DNA from: Algibacter miyuki
GTDB lineage: Bacteria; Bacteroidota; Bacteroidia; Flavobacteriales; Flavobacteriaceae
Assembly: GCF_042427745.1 (NCBI RefSeq)
Contig: NZ_JBHMFA010000015.1
Direction: 5' to 3' (one strand)
Length of the DNA: 64,000 nucleotides
Positions 63,354 to 64,000 of the stretch are shown one piece after another. The translations under genes and the position numbers were made by a program. The notes beneath the pieces were generated by a model. That model did no database searches. It was not told the origin of the DNA and saw only the letters and a list, made by a program, of their open reading frames with translations. Within the stretch, counting starts at the first letter, position 1; each line of letters begins with the position of its first letter.

Positions 63354-64000
63354 TTGTTTTAAAATATTGATATTGCTTTTCGTTTGTAATGTATTGCATG
63401 CGCAAAAGCAACCAAACATTATATACATTTTAGCCGACGATTTAGGTATTGGTGATTTAAGCATTTATAACGAAAACAGTAAAATACAAACACCAAATTT
63501 AGATCAAATGGGGAGAGAAGGTATGCTATTTACAGATGCGCATACCTCATCTGCAGTTTGTACACCAACACGATATGGAATTTTAACCGGTAGATATAAT
63601 TGGAGAACTCCTTTAAAAGAGTTTGTTACTTGGGGAAACTCACCAAGTTTAATTCAGAAAAATAGATTGACAGTTGCCAAAATGCTTAAAGATAAAGGTT
63701 ATAAAACAGCAAGTATCGGAAAATGGCATTTGGGTTTAAACTGGACAATGAAAAATAATAGCCCAGAATTTAATCATTTTTCAGACAAATCTAATCGTTT
63801 AAATTTCAAGGATATCGATTATAGCAAACCTCTAAAATTTGGACCTAATGATATGGGTTTCGATTATTCTTATATCATTTCTGCATCTTTAAACATGCCG
63901 CCTTTTGTATATATAGAAAATAATAAAGCGACCATGGTGCCCACGGAAATATCATCACAAACTAAAAAACAATCGCCTTATGCCACTTGGATACGAGGTG
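63343..64000 (+). CDS. Formylglycine-dependent sulfatase (S1 family), 3' end outside window
   Basis: Partial gene starting with ATG at 63343, overlapping the GH29 gene by 11 bp, and open to the window end (219 codons). The signal peptide ends near LHAQ (18-21). NIIYILADDLGIGD (25-38), the FGly motif CTPTR at 73-77 and IGKWHLGLNW follow. It is the sixth sulfatase of the region. The missing C-terminal half means the subfamily cannot be judged. Confidence 0.92.
   Translation, partial: MKNSCFKILILLFVCNVLHAQKQPNIIYILADDLGIGDLSIYNENSKIQTPNLDQMGREGMLFTDAHTSSAVCTPTRYGILTGRYNWRTPLKEFVTWGNSPSLIQKNRLTVAKMLKDKGYKTASIGKWHLGLNWTMKNNSPEFNHFSDKSNRLNFKDIDYSKPLKFGPNDMGFDYSYIISASLNMPPFVYIENNKATMVPTEISSQTKKQSPYATWIRG

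Noticed and set aside
1..64000. tRNA/rRNA genes, CRISPR arrays, insertion sequences, prophage
   Set aside because: No repeat-spacer structure, transposase motif, integrase or structured RNA was seen on reading; absence is by eye only and a dedicated search could still find a small RNA.

Overview
The window is low-GC, gene-dense DNA of a marine Bacteroidetes, most likely a Flavobacteriaceae member. Signs of this are three SusC/SusD pairs, Bacteroidetes-style promoters (TTTG / TAnnTTTG), many short-lipobox surface lipoproteins, two proteins with type IX secretion C-terminal domains, a hybrid two-component sensor and many FGly-type sulfatases. It reads as two adjacent glycan utilisation regions. 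No rRNA, tRNA, CRISPR array, transposase or phage gene was seen.

Region 1 (about 1-33150) is an N-acetylglucosamine (GlcNAc) region built from two similar functional sets. Set A (32-12510) has nagA, a secreted aryl-sulfotransferase-like protein, SusC/SusD, a fasciclin/CBM96-like/cadherin-like surface lipoprotein, a GH16-like lipoprotein, a NagB-family deaminase and a compact GH20-like enzyme. Set B (13419-30741) has a lipoprotein aryl-sulfotransferase-like protein, SusC/SusD, a GH16-like lipoprotein, a GH20 hexosaminidase, a one-protein hybrid two-component regulator, a sugar MFS transporter and a NagB-PIG-L fusion. An uncharacterised T9SS-exported protein (30844-31977) and a LacI-family regulator (32121-33146) close the region. 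LacI-type operators centred on CAAACGTTTG lie before SusC-A and before the LacI gene. Between the two sets lies a decayed copy of the LacI gene and part of its promoter (about 12555-13065). Both sets predict import of GlcNAc-containing oligosaccharides, periplasmic or surface trimming, uptake of GlcNAc, and conversion to fructose-6-phosphate through NagA and NagB.

Region 2 (33518-64000, running off the end) is a sulfated-fucan (fucoidan-like) region. A minus-strand block encodes L-fucose catabolism (class II aldolase, FucI, FGGY kinase) plus a degenerate short-chain dehydrogenase-like protein, with a divergent AraC-type regulator. Next come a sulfatase (minus), a plus-strand operon (beta-propeller glycosidase-like lipoprotein, putative TIM-barrel glycosidase, sulfatase), a minus-strand SusC-SusD-GH29 block, and a long plus-strand operon (GH29, a second TIM-barrel glycosidase, three sulfatases, a third GH29 and a sixth sulfatase cut by the window end). 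Together these predict desulfation and defucosylation outside the cytoplasm, SusCD import, and breakdown of L-fucose to dihydroxyacetone phosphate and L-lactaldehyde.

All functions come from reading motifs and gene context; no database search was run. The most notable items are the sulfatase-free GlcNAc region carrying two aryl-sulfotransferase-like proteins, the operator-promoter overlap at SusC-A, the decayed LacI copy, the intact but motif-less dehydrogenase-like protein, and the paired uncharacterised TIM-barrel proteins in the fucan region.
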